From Paracoccus caeni (GTDB taxonomy: Bacteria > Pseudomonadota > Alphaproteobacteria > Rhodobacterales > Rhodobacteraceae): DNA of 64,000 bases. Where the stretch lies: NCBI RefSeq assembly GCF_016629665.1, contig NZ_JAEPRQ010000001.1, positions 186,001 through 250,000 of the forward strand, in the 5' to 3' direction. Below the pieces are notes generated by a model. It ran no database searches. It saw only the letters and a program-made list of their open reading frames with translations, and had not been told where the DNA came from. Both the position numbers and the translations under genes were made by a program. Positions 1-8,794 of this stretch are shown in pieces; positions within the stretch are counted from its first letter, which is position 1, and each line of letters starts with the position of its first letter.

Positions 1-576
1 CACCGACAGGTTCGACCGCAGCGTCGAATCCATCGACAGCAGCACCGCCTTTTGCGCATCCGCCATCGAGGTCGCGGGAGTCACTACCCGGTCAAGGATC
101 GGCTTGCCATATTTATGCTCGCCGATTTGCAGGAAGGGCGTGTCGTCCGTCGCTTCGATGAAATTGCCTTCCGGGTAGATCAGGAACATCCGCATATCGC
201 CGCCCTTGCGCTGCCCCGCAACGATCATGCTGGCACTGGCCTGCTGGTTAAACTCTCGCATTTGTTCAACAATTTCGCGTCGTGTCCGCGACAGCGTATG
301 CCCGATGATCGAGGCGACCTGCAACATCGTCTGCGCCTTCATGATCGAGGTGGTCTCATCCGCCATCTCGTCATCGATCGCCTCGGCCAGCCGCGCCAGC
401 GTCGTCTGCGTCACCGATAACGAGCCTGCGGTCATCACCACAACCACCCGCTCGCCCGGTTCCTCGAACGTGTACATCTTCCTGTAGCAGGCGATGTTGT
501 CGAGCCCGGCATTGGTGCGCGTATCCGACAGCAGCACCAGCCCGGCGTTCAATTTCAGTCCGACGCAATAGGTCAT
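1..576 (-). CDS. anbu: Anbu / proteasome-type protease (COG3484), 3' end outside window
   Basis: The first 192 residues are visible; the frame stays open to base 1, so the C-terminus is missing. It begins Met-Thr-Tyr-Cys, so removal of Met would expose an N-terminal Thr nucleophile. An Asp in the motif LLSDTRT (residue 18) and a Lys in CYRKMYTF (residue 33) sit where HslV/proteasome beta subunits carry Asp17 and Lys33. This is the Anbu (BPH) family, a self-compartmentalising Thr peptidase thought to be ancestral to the proteasome. The family is known to be linked with ATP-grasp, alpha-E and transglutaminase genes, and those three lie on the same strand at 2794-6021. Here cpdB, on the opposite strand, separates the protease from them. 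The start at 576 is the only plausible ATG. Confidence 0.9.
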   Translation of the reverse strand, partial: MTYCVGLKLNAGLVLLSDTRTNAGLDNIACYRKMYTFEEPGERVVVVMTAGSLSVTQTTLARLAEAIDDEMADETTSIMKAQTMLQVASIIGHTLSRTRREIVEQMREFNQQASASMIVAGQRKGGDMRMFLIYPEGNFIEATDDTPFLQIGEHKYGKPILDRVVTPATSMADAQKAVLLSMDSTLRSNLSV

Positions 577-774
577 CGGCTTTCCCAATCCAGCTTGCGC
601 GGCAATTTATGCCCCCGCCCACCGCCTCGCAATCTGTCGTTTCGTCGGGGCATCCGCGACCTGCGGCGCTGCGGCAAATCTGTCGCAGGGGAAACCCGCC
701 CAGCGGCGTGACAGGGGGTCGAAATCGTTACAATTCGCGCGCATCATCGCCAAAAACCAATACGGGAGTTGACC

Positions 775-2748
775 ATGAAAACGATGTTTCCCCTGACCCG
801 ACGCGGTCTTCTGTCGGCGGGCGTGGCGGGCGCCGGTCTGGTCGTCCTGCATCCTTTCGCGGCACGGGCGCAGGCGGGGCAGGCGCATCTGCGGATCATG
901 GAGACGACCGACCTGCACGTCCATGTCTGGCCCTATGATTACTATGCCGATGAGGCGGTCGATACGTTGGGCGCATCGCGCACCGCCGCCCTTATCAATG
1001 CCGTCCGGGCCGAGGCGGGCAATTCGATCCTGTTCGACAATGGCGACTTCCTGCAGGGAAACCCGATGGGCGACTATATCGCTTACGAGCGTGGCATGGC
1101 CGAGGGTCAGACCCATCCGATCGTCACCGCGATGAACGAAATCGGCGTCGAGGCCGGGACGCTGGGCAATCACGAATTCAACTATGGGCTTGATTTTCTG
1201 AAGCAAAGCCTTGCCAACGCGGGCTTTCCGCTGGTCTGCGCCAATATCGCTGTGACCCAAGGCAGCGCACCCACCGAAGATGAGACCTTGCTGCCGCCCT
1301 ATACCGTGCTGGAGCGTGAACTGACCGATGGCACTGGCGCGACCCACCCGATCCGGCTGGGCGTGATCGGCTTCGTGCCGCCGCAGGTGATGCAATGGGA
1401 TCGGAAGCATCTAGAGGGCAATGTCTCGGCCCGCGACATCGTGGCGGCGGCAGAAGCTTGGGTGCCGAAACTGCGCGACGAAGGCGTCGATCTGGTCATT
1501 GCGCTGTGCCATTCCGGCATCGGCGCGGCCGCCCATACCGACGGGATGGAGAATGCCGCCATCCCGCTGGCCGCCGTTGACGGCATCGACGTGATCCTGA
1601 CCGGGCACGCGCATCTGGTCTTTCCCGGTTCCGATTTTGACGGGGTCGAGGGGGTGGATAATGCGGCTGGCACCATCTCGGGCAAGCCGGGGGTGATGGC
1701 GGGGTTCTGGGGCTCGCATATGGGGCTGGTCGATCTGCTACTGGAACGGCAGGGCGACGGTTGGACCATTGTCAGCCACAGCTCGGAAGCGCGCCCGATT
1801 TATGAACGCGACGCCGACCGCAATGTGACCCCGCTGGTCGAAAGCGTGGCGGCGGTCGAAGAGAGCGTCGCGACCGAGCATCAGGAAACGCTGGATTATG
1901 TGCGCCGCCCGGTCGGCAAGACCTCGGCCCCGCTTTACAGCTATTTCGCGCTGGTGGCGGATGATCCCTCGGTGCAGATCGTCTCGAATGCGCAGGCGTG
2001 GTATATCGCGCAGATGCTGGCCGGAACGCCGCATGAAGGGCTGCCGATCCTGTCGGCGGCGGCACCGTTCAAGGCGGGCGGTCGTGGCGGGCCGGATTAT
2101 TATACCGACGTTCCGGCAGGCGATATCGCGATCAAGAACGTGGCGGATTTGTATCTTTATCCGAACACGATCCGGGCGGTGAAGGTGACGGGAGCAGAGG
2201 TCAAGGACTGGCTGGAACGCAGCGCCGGGGCCTTCAACCAGATCACGCCGGGCGAGGCCGATCAGGTGCTGCTGAACCCGGATTTCCCCAGCTACAATTT
2301 CGACATCATCGACGGCGTGACCTTTCGCATCGACCTGTCGCAGCCGTCGAAATATGACCGTGACGGGAACGTGGTGGCCGAGGGCGCGAACCGGATCGTC
2401 GATCTGGCCTATGACGGACAGCCCATCGATCCGGCGGCGGAATTCATCGTCGCCACCAACAATTACCGGGCCGAAGGCGGCGGTTCCTTCCCCGGCAATG
2501 ACGGCTCGACCATCGTGTTCGAGGGACCGGACACCAACCGCGACGTGATCGTGCGCTATATCGTGGATCAGGGCACCATCGACCCCAAGGCCGATGGCAA
2601 CTGGTCCTTCCAGCCGCTGGATGGCGCCACGGTTCTGTTCGACAGCGGCCGGGCGGGCGAGGCCTATCTGGCCGACATCAAAGGCCTTAACATCGAAGCG
2701 GCTGGCGAGGGCGAGGGCGGCTTCGCGCGCTATCGGATCACGCTGTAA
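775..2748 (+). CDS. cpdB: 2',3'-cyclic-nucleotide 2'-phosphodiesterase / 3'-nucleotidase
   Basis: Periplasmic enzyme that hydrolyses 2',3'-cyclic nucleotides and 3'-nucleotides to nucleosides. The 657 residues match the usual length. A twin-arginine signal (TRRGLLS, Arg 9-10, then a hydrophobic stretch to about residue 34) suggests Tat export, whereas the enterobacterial enzyme uses Sec. The metallophosphoesterase half shows DLHVH (residue 46 on), GNHEFNYG (about 132) and TGHAHLVFPG (about 276). The C-terminal 5'-nucleotidase domain ends with the substrate-loop type motif NNYRAEGGGSFPG (about 561). I chose ATG 775, six bases after GGGAG, over the in-frame TTG at 769. It interrupts the Anbu-associated locus on the opposite strand. 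A GC hairpin follows the stop. Confidence 0.93.
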   Translation: MKTMFPLTRRGLLSAGVAGAGLVVLHPFAARAQAGQAHLRIMETTDLHVHVWPYDYYADEAVDTLGASRTAALINAVRAEAGNSILFDNGDFLQGNPMGDYIAYERGMAEGQTHPIVTAMNEIGVEAGTLGNHEFNYGLDFLKQSLANAGFPLVCANIAVTQGSAPTEDETLLPPYTVLERELTDGTGATHPIRLGVIGFVPPQVMQWDRKHLEGNVSARDIVAAAEAWVPKLRDEGVDLVIALCHSGIGAAAHTDGMENAAIPLAAVDGIDVILTGHAHLVFPGSDFDGVEGVDNAAGTISGKPGVMAGFWGSHMGLVDLLLERQGDGWTIVSHSSEARPIYERDADRNVTPLVESVAAVEESVATEHQETLDYVRRPVGKTSAPLYSYFALVADDPSVQIVSNAQAWYIAQMLAGTPHEGLPILSAAAPFKAGGRGGPDYYTDVPAGDIAIKNVADLYLYPNTIRAVKVTGAEVKDWLERSAGAFNQITPGEADQVLLNPDFPSYNFDIIDGVTFRIDLSQPSKYDRDGNVVAEGANRIVDLAYDGQPIDPAAEFIVATNNYRAEGGGSFPGNDGSTIVFEGPDTNRDVIVRYIVDQGTIDPKADGNWSFQPLDGATVLFDSGRAGEAYLADIKGLNIEAAGEGEGGFARYRITL

Positions 2749-2763
2749 AAGCCGAAAGCGCAG

Positions 2764-2782
2764 GGCGGGCGTTCAGCCCGCC
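2764..2782. terminator. hairpin between convergent cpdB and transglutaminase gene
   Basis: A perfect 7-bp GC stem (GGCGGGC / GCCCGCC) with a 5-base loop lies between two converging stop codons. There is no T-tract on the plus strand, so intrinsic termination is plausible but not certain. Confidence 0.45.
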
Positions 2783-2793
2783 AATCGTTCTGG

Positions 2794-3636
2794 TCAGCTT
2801 TGCGTCTGGCTTTGGCTCTGGCTTTGCAGCTTGTCGATATCCTCGACACGAACCGCGACATCCAGCCGCTCATCGCCCTGACCGGCGGCAATCCCCCGGA
2901 TCGGGGCGGCATCTGACGCATCCAGACCCGAGCCAAGGCGCACATAGCGTTCATCCGGGCAGCAGCGGTTGGCGGCGTCAAATCCGATCCAGCCGATATT
3001 TTCGACATGGATCTCGGCCCAGGCATGAGCCGCCTCGTGCGGCTCGCCATCCACCGTTGCGTGCAGATAGCCCGAGACGTATCGCGCCGGCAGATCGCGC
3101 AGCCGTGCGACCGCCATCAGGGCATGGGTGTGGTCCTGACAGACGCCCTTGCCCAGTTTCAGCGCCTCTGCCGCGGTCGTCTGCGATTCCGTTACCCCCG
3201 GCTCATAGGCAATCGCTTCCGACACAGCCGCCGACAGCTTATGCGCCAGATCCAGATTATCCGCGTGATCGCTGACGGATGCCGCCAATGCGCGCAGCCC
3301 TTTATCAGCCTTGGTCGCATCGCTGTCCCGCAGATAGGCCAGCGGATTGATCATCTCGCGGTGGCCCCGCAAAACCCCCGCCGTGTCGCGGGTCTCGACC
3401 CGGCCGGTGATCGAAACCGCCACCTCTTCCATCGGCCCGCGCACGGTCCAGCCCTCGATCCAGTCGCCCGCGCCATCGCGGAAACCCGGACCCCGGATGC
3501 CGCCAGTCACCTCGATATTCCATTCCAGCGTCTTCTGCCCTTCAAAGACCGAAGGCGTCAGGCGAAGGCTTTGCACGATGTTTCGGATCGGATGGTCATA
3601 GCGATAGACCGTCTGATGCGTGACCCGCAATTTCAT
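2794..3636 (-). CDS. transglutaminase-like cysteine peptidase-fold protein (COG1305)
   Basis: 280 residues. An N-terminal beta domain (residues 1-100) is followed by a transglutaminase core whose triad is visible: Cys166 in GKGVCQDHTH, His204 in AAHAWAEI and Asp220 in WIGFDAAN. The fold covers peptidases and amide-forming or deamidating enzymes; the substrate is unknown. It is the last gene of the ATP-grasp/alpha-E operon and starts 3 bases after the alpha-E stop, with GGAG eight bases before ATG 3636. The family set has been proposed to build or modify peptides, with Anbu as the linked protease. The C-terminus is a short Gln/Ser-rich tail (QSQSQSQTQS) that is probably disordered. Confidence 0.88.
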   Translation of the reverse strand: MKLRVTHQTVYRYDHPIRNIVQSLRLTPSVFEGQKTLEWNIEVTGGIRGPGFRDGAGDWIEGWTVRGPMEEVAVSITGRVETRDTAGVLRGHREMINPLAYLRDSDATKADKGLRALAASVSDHADNLDLAHKLSAAVSEAIAYEPGVTESQTTAAEALKLGKGVCQDHTHALMAVARLRDLPARYVSGYLHATVDGEPHEAAHAWAEIHVENIGWIGFDAANRCCPDERYVRLGSGLDASDAAPIRGIAAGQGDERLDVAVRVEDIDKLQSQSQSQTQS

Positions 3637-3639
3637 CGG

Positions 3640-4596
3640 TCAGGCTCCTCCCAGCAGATAATCTTCATGCACGAGGGTCGAAATCGCACCGATCTCGCCG
3701 ATGAACCATGTCAGGAACTCGTGCAATCCTTCGTCAAAGATCATGTCGATGTCGCGCGATTGCAACCCGGCCAGAACCTCACGCGCCTTGTCGCGGGCCT
3801 TGTTGGGCACCGTTTCACCATAGCGTTTGGCAATCCCTTCAAGGTTCCAGACCGCCTCGTAAAGCGAGGTGATCAGCGAACGCGGGCTTTCTCCGTTCAG
3901 GATCAGGAAATCCGCCACCTGACCCGCGGTAATGTCGCCACCATAGGCCCAATGATAGGCCCGATGCGCCGACAGCGCCCGCAGGATCACCTGCCATTGA
4001 TAGGTATCAAGGCCCGAGCCGACAAACTCGATCCGGGGCAGCAGCACGTAATATTTCACGTCCAGCAGCCGGGCCGTCGCATCCGCGCGTTCCAGCCCAT
4101 AGCCAAGGTTCATGAAATGCCAGCCGTCGTTGCGAAGCTGGGTGGCATTGATCGCGCCGCGCACGGTCGAGGTGCTGGAGGTGGTGAAATCGGTCAGCGT
4201 CGCGGTATCCAGCTTGGACCGCGCGGTGCGTTCCAGCTTGCGCAGATCCTGATAGGTGATGTTCAGCGCATCCCAGACCTGAGATGTCAGCGCCGTCCGC
4301 ACGATCCGGCCCGATTCCCGCGCCTTTTCGATGCAAGAGGCAACCGAGGACGGGTTGTCGCGGTCGAAAAAGACGAATTCCTCGATCTTCTCTTGACTGA
4401 CTTCGCCATATTTCTCGGCAAATAGATCGGCGGTGCCCGAAGCCTGCAAAAGCGAGGCCCATTCGTTCTGATACCCGGTCTCGGTATTCGGCATCAGCGT
4501 GATCCGCTGACCCACATCCAGCAGGCGGGCGGCGGTATCGGCGCGCTCCAGGTGGCGGCCCATCCAGAAGAGGTTCGAGGCTGTACGGCTTAGCAT
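3640..4596 (-). CDS. alpha-E domain protein (COG2307)
   Basis: 318 residues, mostly helical, with two related repeats marked by GRHLERADTAARLLDV near the N-terminus and YGLERADATARLLDV around residue 170. This is typical of the alpha-E superfamily, which is almost always found between a circularly permuted ATP-grasp gene and a transglutaminase gene, exactly as here. Its biochemical role is not established; comparative work places the set in peptide synthesis or modification. The gene lies 15 bases downstream of the ATP-grasp stop and has a strong AAGGGGGA ribosome site before ATG 4596. Confidence 0.9.
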   Translation of the reverse strand: MLSRTASNLFWMGRHLERADTAARLLDVGQRITLMPNTETGYQNEWASLLQASGTADLFAEKYGEVSQEKIEEFVFFDRDNPSSVASCIEKARESGRIVRTALTSQVWDALNITYQDLRKLERTARSKLDTATLTDFTTSSTSTVRGAINATQLRNDGWHFMNLGYGLERADATARLLDVKYYVLLPRIEFVGSGLDTYQWQVILRALSAHRAYHWAYGGDITAGQVADFLILNGESPRSLITSLYEAVWNLEGIAKRYGETVPNKARDKAREVLAGLQSRDIDMIFDEGLHEFLTWFIGEIGAISTLVHEDYLLGGA

Positions 4597-4611
4597 GGCT
4601 TGTCCCCCTTC

Positions 4612-6021
4612 TTACTCTGAAAGAACCCAGGTGTCCTTGACGCCCCCGCCTTGCGACGAGTTGACGACAAGACTGCCTTCGCGCAGCGCCACACGGGTCA
4701 ACCCGCCTGGCACCAGTTCGATCCGGTCACCGCAAAGGCAATAGGGGCGCAGGTCCACATGGCGCGGCGCGATGCCCTCTTCGACAAAGGTGGGGGTGGT
4801 GGACAACGCCAGGGTCGGCTGGGCGATATAGTTCGAGGGGTTCGCCTCGATCTTCTTGCGGAAGGCGTCAATCTCTTCCTTGGTCGATTTCGGGCCGACC
4901 AGCATGCCGTAACCGCCCGAGCCGTGAACCTCTTTCACCACCAGTTCGGGCAGATGCTCCATGACATATTTATAGTCGTCCTGTTTCCACAGCGTCCATG
5001 TATGGACATTGTTCAGGATAGGCTCTTCCCCCAGATAGAAGCGGACCATTTCCGGCACGAAGGTATAGATCGCCTTGTCATCGGCGACGCCCGCACCGGG
5101 GGCCGAACAGATCGACACCCCGCCCGAGCGATAGACATCCATCAGCCCTGGAATGCCCAGCATGGAATCGGGCCGGAAGCACAGCGGATCAAGATAGGGG
5201 TCATCGATCCGGCGATAGATCACATCGACGCGCTTCGGACCTTGGGTCGTCCGCATATAGACGAATTCACCGTCCACAAAGAGATCCTGCCCCTCGACCA
5301 GCTCCACACCCATCAGGTTGGCAAGGAAGCTGTGTTCATAATAGGCGCTGTTGAAATGGCCGGGGGTCAGGACAACGCAGGTCGGCCGGTCGCTGCATTT
5401 CGGCGGGGCCACCGATTCCAGCGTGCGGCGCAGCAGTTCCGGATATTGATCCACCGGCTCGATCCGGTTCTGCCGGAAAAGCTGCGGGAACATCCGCATC
5501 ATGATCTCGCGGTTTTCCAGCATATAGCTGACGCCCGACGGGGTGCGGCAATTATCTTCCAGAACGAAGAACTCGTCCTTGCCGGTCCGCACAAGGTCGA
5601 TCCCGATGATGTGGCTATAGACGCCGCGTGGGGGCACGACGCCGACCACCGCCTTTTCGTAAGCCTCGTTCTGATAGACCAACCGGGCGGGGATGCGACC
5701 GGCGCGGACGATCTCGGCCCGGCCATAGACATCGCGCAGGAAAGCGTTCAGCGCACGGGCGCGCTGCTTGATGCCGCGTTCAAGGCGGCGCCATTCAGCC
5801 TGCTCGAACACGCGGGGCATCATGTCGAAGGGGATCAGCCGGTCGGGATCGCCACCCTCACCATAGACGGCGAAGGTGATGCCGATACGGCGGAAAAGAG
5901 CTTCGGCTTCGGCTTGTTTCATCTGCCGGAAGTCGGCGGGCATGGTATCGACCCACTCGCTCAGCCGCGCATAGGGTTCGCGAACCTGACCGCCGGAGTA
6001 CATCTCATCGTAGTATTCCAT
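4612..6021 (-). CDS. circularly permuted ATP-grasp type 2 protein (COG2308)
   Basis: 469 residues from ATG 6021, which follows GAGGGG directly; a GTG at 6099 would add 26 residues but has no ribosome site. Conserved stretches include FFVLEDNCRTPSGVSYMLENR, FNSAYYEHSFLA and KEVHGSGGYGMLVGPKST, the last being an ATP-binding glycine-rich segment. Members are predicted to form amide bonds from a carboxylate and an amine using ATP. First gene of a three-gene operon with the alpha-E and transglutaminase genes; functionally also linked to the Anbu protease at 1-576. Confidence 0.92.
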   Translation of the reverse strand: MEYYDEMYSGGQVREPYARLSEWVDTMPADFRQMKQAEAEALFRRIGITFAVYGEGGDPDRLIPFDMMPRVFEQAEWRRLERGIKQRARALNAFLRDVYGRAEIVRAGRIPARLVYQNEAYEKAVVGVVPPRGVYSHIIGIDLVRTGKDEFFVLEDNCRTPSGVSYMLENREIMMRMFPQLFRQNRIEPVDQYPELLRRTLESVAPPKCSDRPTCVVLTPGHFNSAYYEHSFLANLMGVELVEGQDLFVDGEFVYMRTTQGPKRVDVIYRRIDDPYLDPLCFRPDSMLGIPGLMDVYRSGGVSICSAPGAGVADDKAIYTFVPEMVRFYLGEEPILNNVHTWTLWKQDDYKYVMEHLPELVVKEVHGSGGYGMLVGPKSTKEEIDAFRKKIEANPSNYIAQPTLALSTTPTFVEEGIAPRHVDLRPYCLCGDRIELVPGGLTRVALREGSLVVNSSQGGGVKDTWVLSE

Positions 6022-6199
6022 TGTCCCCTCAAACTGGACGGCACCTTTTATACGCCCTGCCGCCCCTTGATGATTGAGAGGCAGTTGGATGAAGTCCACA
6101 GAGGAAAACCGTGAAATGCACGAAAGTTCCGCAATATGGCGGGTGCGATGATGGCGCGCTGGGCGTAGTTACCGCCTGTTGCTGAAGTTTTCAGCAGGC

Positions 6200-7366
6200 T
6201 CAAGTCAGTTCCACCGCGATGGCGGTGCCCTCGCCACCGCCGATACAGATCGCCGCCACGCCGCGCTTGCCACCGCGGGCTTGCAGCGCATGAATCAGCG
6301 TGACGATGATCCGCGCCCCCGAAGCCCCGATCGGATGGCCAAGCGCACAGGCACCGCCATTCACGTTCACCTTGTCATGCGGGATGTTCATCCGCGCCAT
6401 GAAGGCCATCGGCACGACCGCGAAAGCCTCGTTCACCTCCCACAGATCGACATCATCCGTGGTCCAGCCCAGCTTCGCCAACAGCTTTTCTGCGGCAGGG
6501 ACCGGCGCGGTCGGAAACTGCCCCGGCTCTTGCGCGTGGCTGGCATAACCCATGATCCGCGCGATGGCGCCATTGCCGTCACCACTGATCACCAGCGCCG
6601 CCGCCCCGTCCGAGATCGAGCTGCTATTCGCCGCCGTCACCGTGCCATCCTTGCGGAATGCGGGCTTCAGCAGCGGGATTTTCTCGGGCATCGCATTGCC
6701 GGGCTGTTCGTCGGTGTCCACGATGATATCGCCCTTGCGTCCCGCCATGGTGACCGCCGCGATTTCGGTTGCGAAGGCACCCGATGTAATCGCCTCTTTC
6801 GCCCGCGACAGGCTTGCCAGCGCATATTCATCCTGCGCCTCGCGGGTAAAGCCGAACTCGCTGGCGCAATCCTCGGCAAAGGTGCCCATCAGACGGCCCT
6901 TGTCATAGGCGTCCTCAAGCCCGTCAAGAAACATGTGGTCGATCACCTGCCCATGTCCCAGCCGGGCGCCGGTGCGCATTTTCGGCAGCAGATAGGGGGC
7001 GTTTGACATGCTCTCCATACCGCCCGCCACAACCAGATCGGCGCTGCCCGCCTTGATCGCATCGGCGGCCATCATCACCGCCTGCATCCCCGATCCGCAC
7101 ATCTTGTTCAGCGTGGTCGCAGGCACCGATTTCGGCAAACCGCCAGCAAAGCCCGATTGTCGCGCCGGAGCCTGACCCTGTCCTGCGGGCAAAACACAGC
7201 CCATGAACAGCGCATCGACCGCCTCTGGTGCCTTCTGCGCACGTTCCAGCGCCGCCCGGATCGCTACGCCGCCAAGTTCGGCCGCTGCCTGCCCCGACAA
7301 TGCGCCCTGCAGCCCACCCATCGGCGTTCGCGCCGCGCCCAGGATGAAAATGTCTCGATTTGTCAT
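6200..7366 (-). CDS. acetyl-CoA C-acyltransferase (thiolase II)
   Basis: 388 residues. Joins or cleaves acyl-CoA and acetyl-CoA (acetoacetyl-CoA formation or beta-oxidation). The catalytic set is complete: acyl-accepting Cys90 in NKMCGSGMQ, His344 in GGACALGHPIG and the proton-relay Cys374 in AICIGGGEG. I chose the second of two adjacent ATGs (7366, not 7369) because the GGGGGA site then has workable spacing; a longer start at 7393 has no ribosome site. The gene stands alone, divergent from the STAS gene, so it could be biosynthetic (polyhydroxybutyrate type) or degradative. No phaB neighbour is present. Confidence 0.93.
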   Translation of the reverse strand: MTNRDIFILGAARTPMGGLQGALSGQAAAELGGVAIRAALERAQKAPEAVDALFMGCVLPAGQGQAPARQSGFAGGLPKSVPATTLNKMCGSGMQAVMMAADAIKAGSADLVVAGGMESMSNAPYLLPKMRTGARLGHGQVIDHMFLDGLEDAYDKGRLMGTFAEDCASEFGFTREAQDEYALASLSRAKEAITSGAFATEIAAVTMAGRKGDIIVDTDEQPGNAMPEKIPLLKPAFRKDGTVTAANSSSISDGAAALVISGDGNGAIARIMGYASHAQEPGQFPTAPVPAAEKLLAKLGWTTDDVDLWEVNEAFAVVPMAFMARMNIPHDKVNVNGGACALGHPIGASGARIIVTLIHALQARGGKRGVAAICIGGGEGTAIAVELT

Positions 7367-7454
7367 CATTTCCCCCATTCCACCCGCCTCCACTTACCGG
7401 ATGCTAACCTTTTGGGCCTAGTCAGGTCCAATGAATCCAAAGTGGAGAGGTAAC

Positions 7455-7769
7455 ATGCAACTGATCGTCGCCGATACCGGAGGCCACATCGCCATCACGG
7501 TGAAAGAGCCGCGGATCGACGCCGCGATTGCCACCAGTTTCAAGGACAAGATGCGCGAGATCGTGTTGCAGGGACGAAAGCCCGTGCAGATGGATATGCG
7601 CAGCGTTGACTTCATGGACAGTTCGGGACTTGGGGCCATGGTCGCGGTGCGCAAGGCGCTACCTTCCGAACTGCCGATCATCCTTGTCGGGATGACCCCG
7701 AATGTCGAACGCGTCTTCCGACTGACCCGGATGGATACGGTGTTCCAGATCCAGTCCGAAGTTACCTGA
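7455..7769 (+). CDS. STAS-domain anti-sigma factor antagonist
   Basis: 104 residues, a single STAS domain like SpoIIAA/RsbV. The phosphorylation motif is intact (MDSSGLGAM, with Ser57 in the place of the phosphoserine), so reversible phosphorylation by a partner kinase is expected. ATG 7455 follows GGAGAGG; an upstream in-frame ATG at 7431 lacks a ribosome site. The next gene, 25 bases on, encodes an HATPase that would be that kinase/anti-sigma partner. No sigma factor or PP2C phosphatase lies nearby, so the rest of the switch must be encoded elsewhere. Confidence 0.9.
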   Translation: MQLIVADTGGHIAITVKEPRIDAAIATSFKDKMREIVLQGRKPVQMDMRSVDFMDSSGLGAMVAVRKALPSELPIILVGMTPNVERVFRLTRMDTVFQIQSEVT

Positions 7770-7794
7770 GCCATTTACAGAGGAGAATGGAAAG

Positions 7795-8286
7795 ATGACC
7801 TCGACCGACCGGCAGAAAGCCGGGTTTCATGGCTGCCGCCAACTCAAGACCGAACCGATGTTCCATCGGGTGTTCCGCGCTGAAAGCGATGCCGTGCGCG
7901 CCGCGCTGACTGACATTCGCGCCCGCTTTGGCGGGGCGGTGGATGCCGGGACACTGGGCCGTCTGGAACTGGTGCTTGCAGAGGTGATGAACAACGTGGC
8001 CGAACATGCGGGATTTGGCGATCAGACCGCACCGGCGCGTCTGCCGTGGATCCATGTCACCGTCGTTCGCCATGACAGCGGTATCGCCTGCGCCATCACT
8101 GATGACGGCATCTCGCTGCCCGAAGAATGTCTGGCCCCGCGCAGCATGCCCGCGCCCGATTCGGACGACCTGCCCGAAGGCGGCTTTGGCTGGTGCCTGA
8201 TTCAGGGTTTGACGCAATCCTTGTGCTACTATCGCGAAAAACACCGGAATTTTCTGGCTTTTTCGGTTCCGATGGAACAGGCCTGA
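7795..8286 (+). CDS. RsbW-like anti-sigma regulatory factor / serine kinase
   Basis: 163 residues of the GHKL ATPase fold. The N box is LAEVMNNVAEH (Glu63, Asn67), the G1 box ITDDGISLP and the G2 box GGFGWCLIQG. By family, it would bind a sigma factor or another target and phosphorylate the STAS partner encoded just upstream. Ribosome site GAGGAG nine bases before ATG. The pair forms a two-gene operon ending at 8286, followed by the convergent hspQ. Confidence 0.9.
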   Translation: MTSTDRQKAGFHGCRQLKTEPMFHRVFRAESDAVRAALTDIRARFGGAVDAGTLGRLELVLAEVMNNVAEHAGFGDQTAPARLPWIHVTVVRHDSGIACAITDDGISLPEECLAPRSMPAPDSDDLPEGGFGWCLIQGLTQSLCYYREKHRNFLAFSVPMEQA

Positions 8287-8319
8287 CGGGATGGACAGCG
8301 CTCAGCGATCAGCGGCGTC

Positions 8320-8652
8320 TTAGTTCAGCGGCTCGTTCAGCGGATAGCGCCCGTCTTCGAAATCGCCGAACATTTCCATGACTTCGGGATGTTCCAGCGG
8401 CTCACCCGAGGAATCCGGCTCAAGATTCTGCTCCGAGACATAGGCGACGTAATATGTCGCCTCGGTCTCGGCATAGAGATGGTAGAACGGCTGGTCCCTC
8501 GCCGGGCGCGCGTCTTCAGGGATCGAGTCGTACCATTCTTCAGTATTCGCGAATTCGGGATCGACGTCGAAAATCACGCCACGAAACGGGCGGCTGCGGT
8601 GCCGCACGATCTGGCCAAGACTGAATTTTGCCACTCGCAGCTGTGCGTGCAT
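8320..8652 (-). CDS. hspQ: heat shock protein HspQ
   Basis: 110 residues. The signature KFSLGQIVRHRSRPFRGVIFDVDPEF followed by NTEEWYDSIP and QPFYHLYAE identifies the YccV/HspQ family (hemimethylated-DNA-binding fold). In Escherichia coli it promotes Lon-dependent turnover and DnaA control. The acidic C-terminus (EMFGDFEDGRYPLNEPLN) is longer than in E. coli but common in alphaproteobacteria. I chose ATG 8652; a GTG four codons upstream is possible. Neither has a strong ribosome site. Confidence 0.92.
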   Translation of the reverse strand: MHAQLRVAKFSLGQIVRHRSRPFRGVIFDVDPEFANTEEWYDSIPEDARPARDQPFYHLYAETEATYYVAYVSEQNLEPDSSGEPLEHPEVMEMFGDFEDGRYPLNEPLN

Positions 8653-8794
8653 TGAGGATTCCACGACGATATTTGGACCGTTTGGTCAGACTGGCGGGGT
8701 TCTATGCCTGTTGACCGATTCTGTCCACCAGATGGGCAGAATTTGCATCATCTGAGGCTGGAACCTGCCATATTATACAGCAAATCTGGCTGCG

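Noticed and set aside
3007..6114. Two long plus-strand frames opposite the alpha-E and ATP-grasp genes
   Set aside because: They mirror conserved minus-strand genes and show only antisense composition.
6180..6196. TGCTGAA/TTCAGCA hairpin after the thiolase gene
   Set aside because: Low GC stem and no T-run on the transcribed strand; weak evidence for termination.
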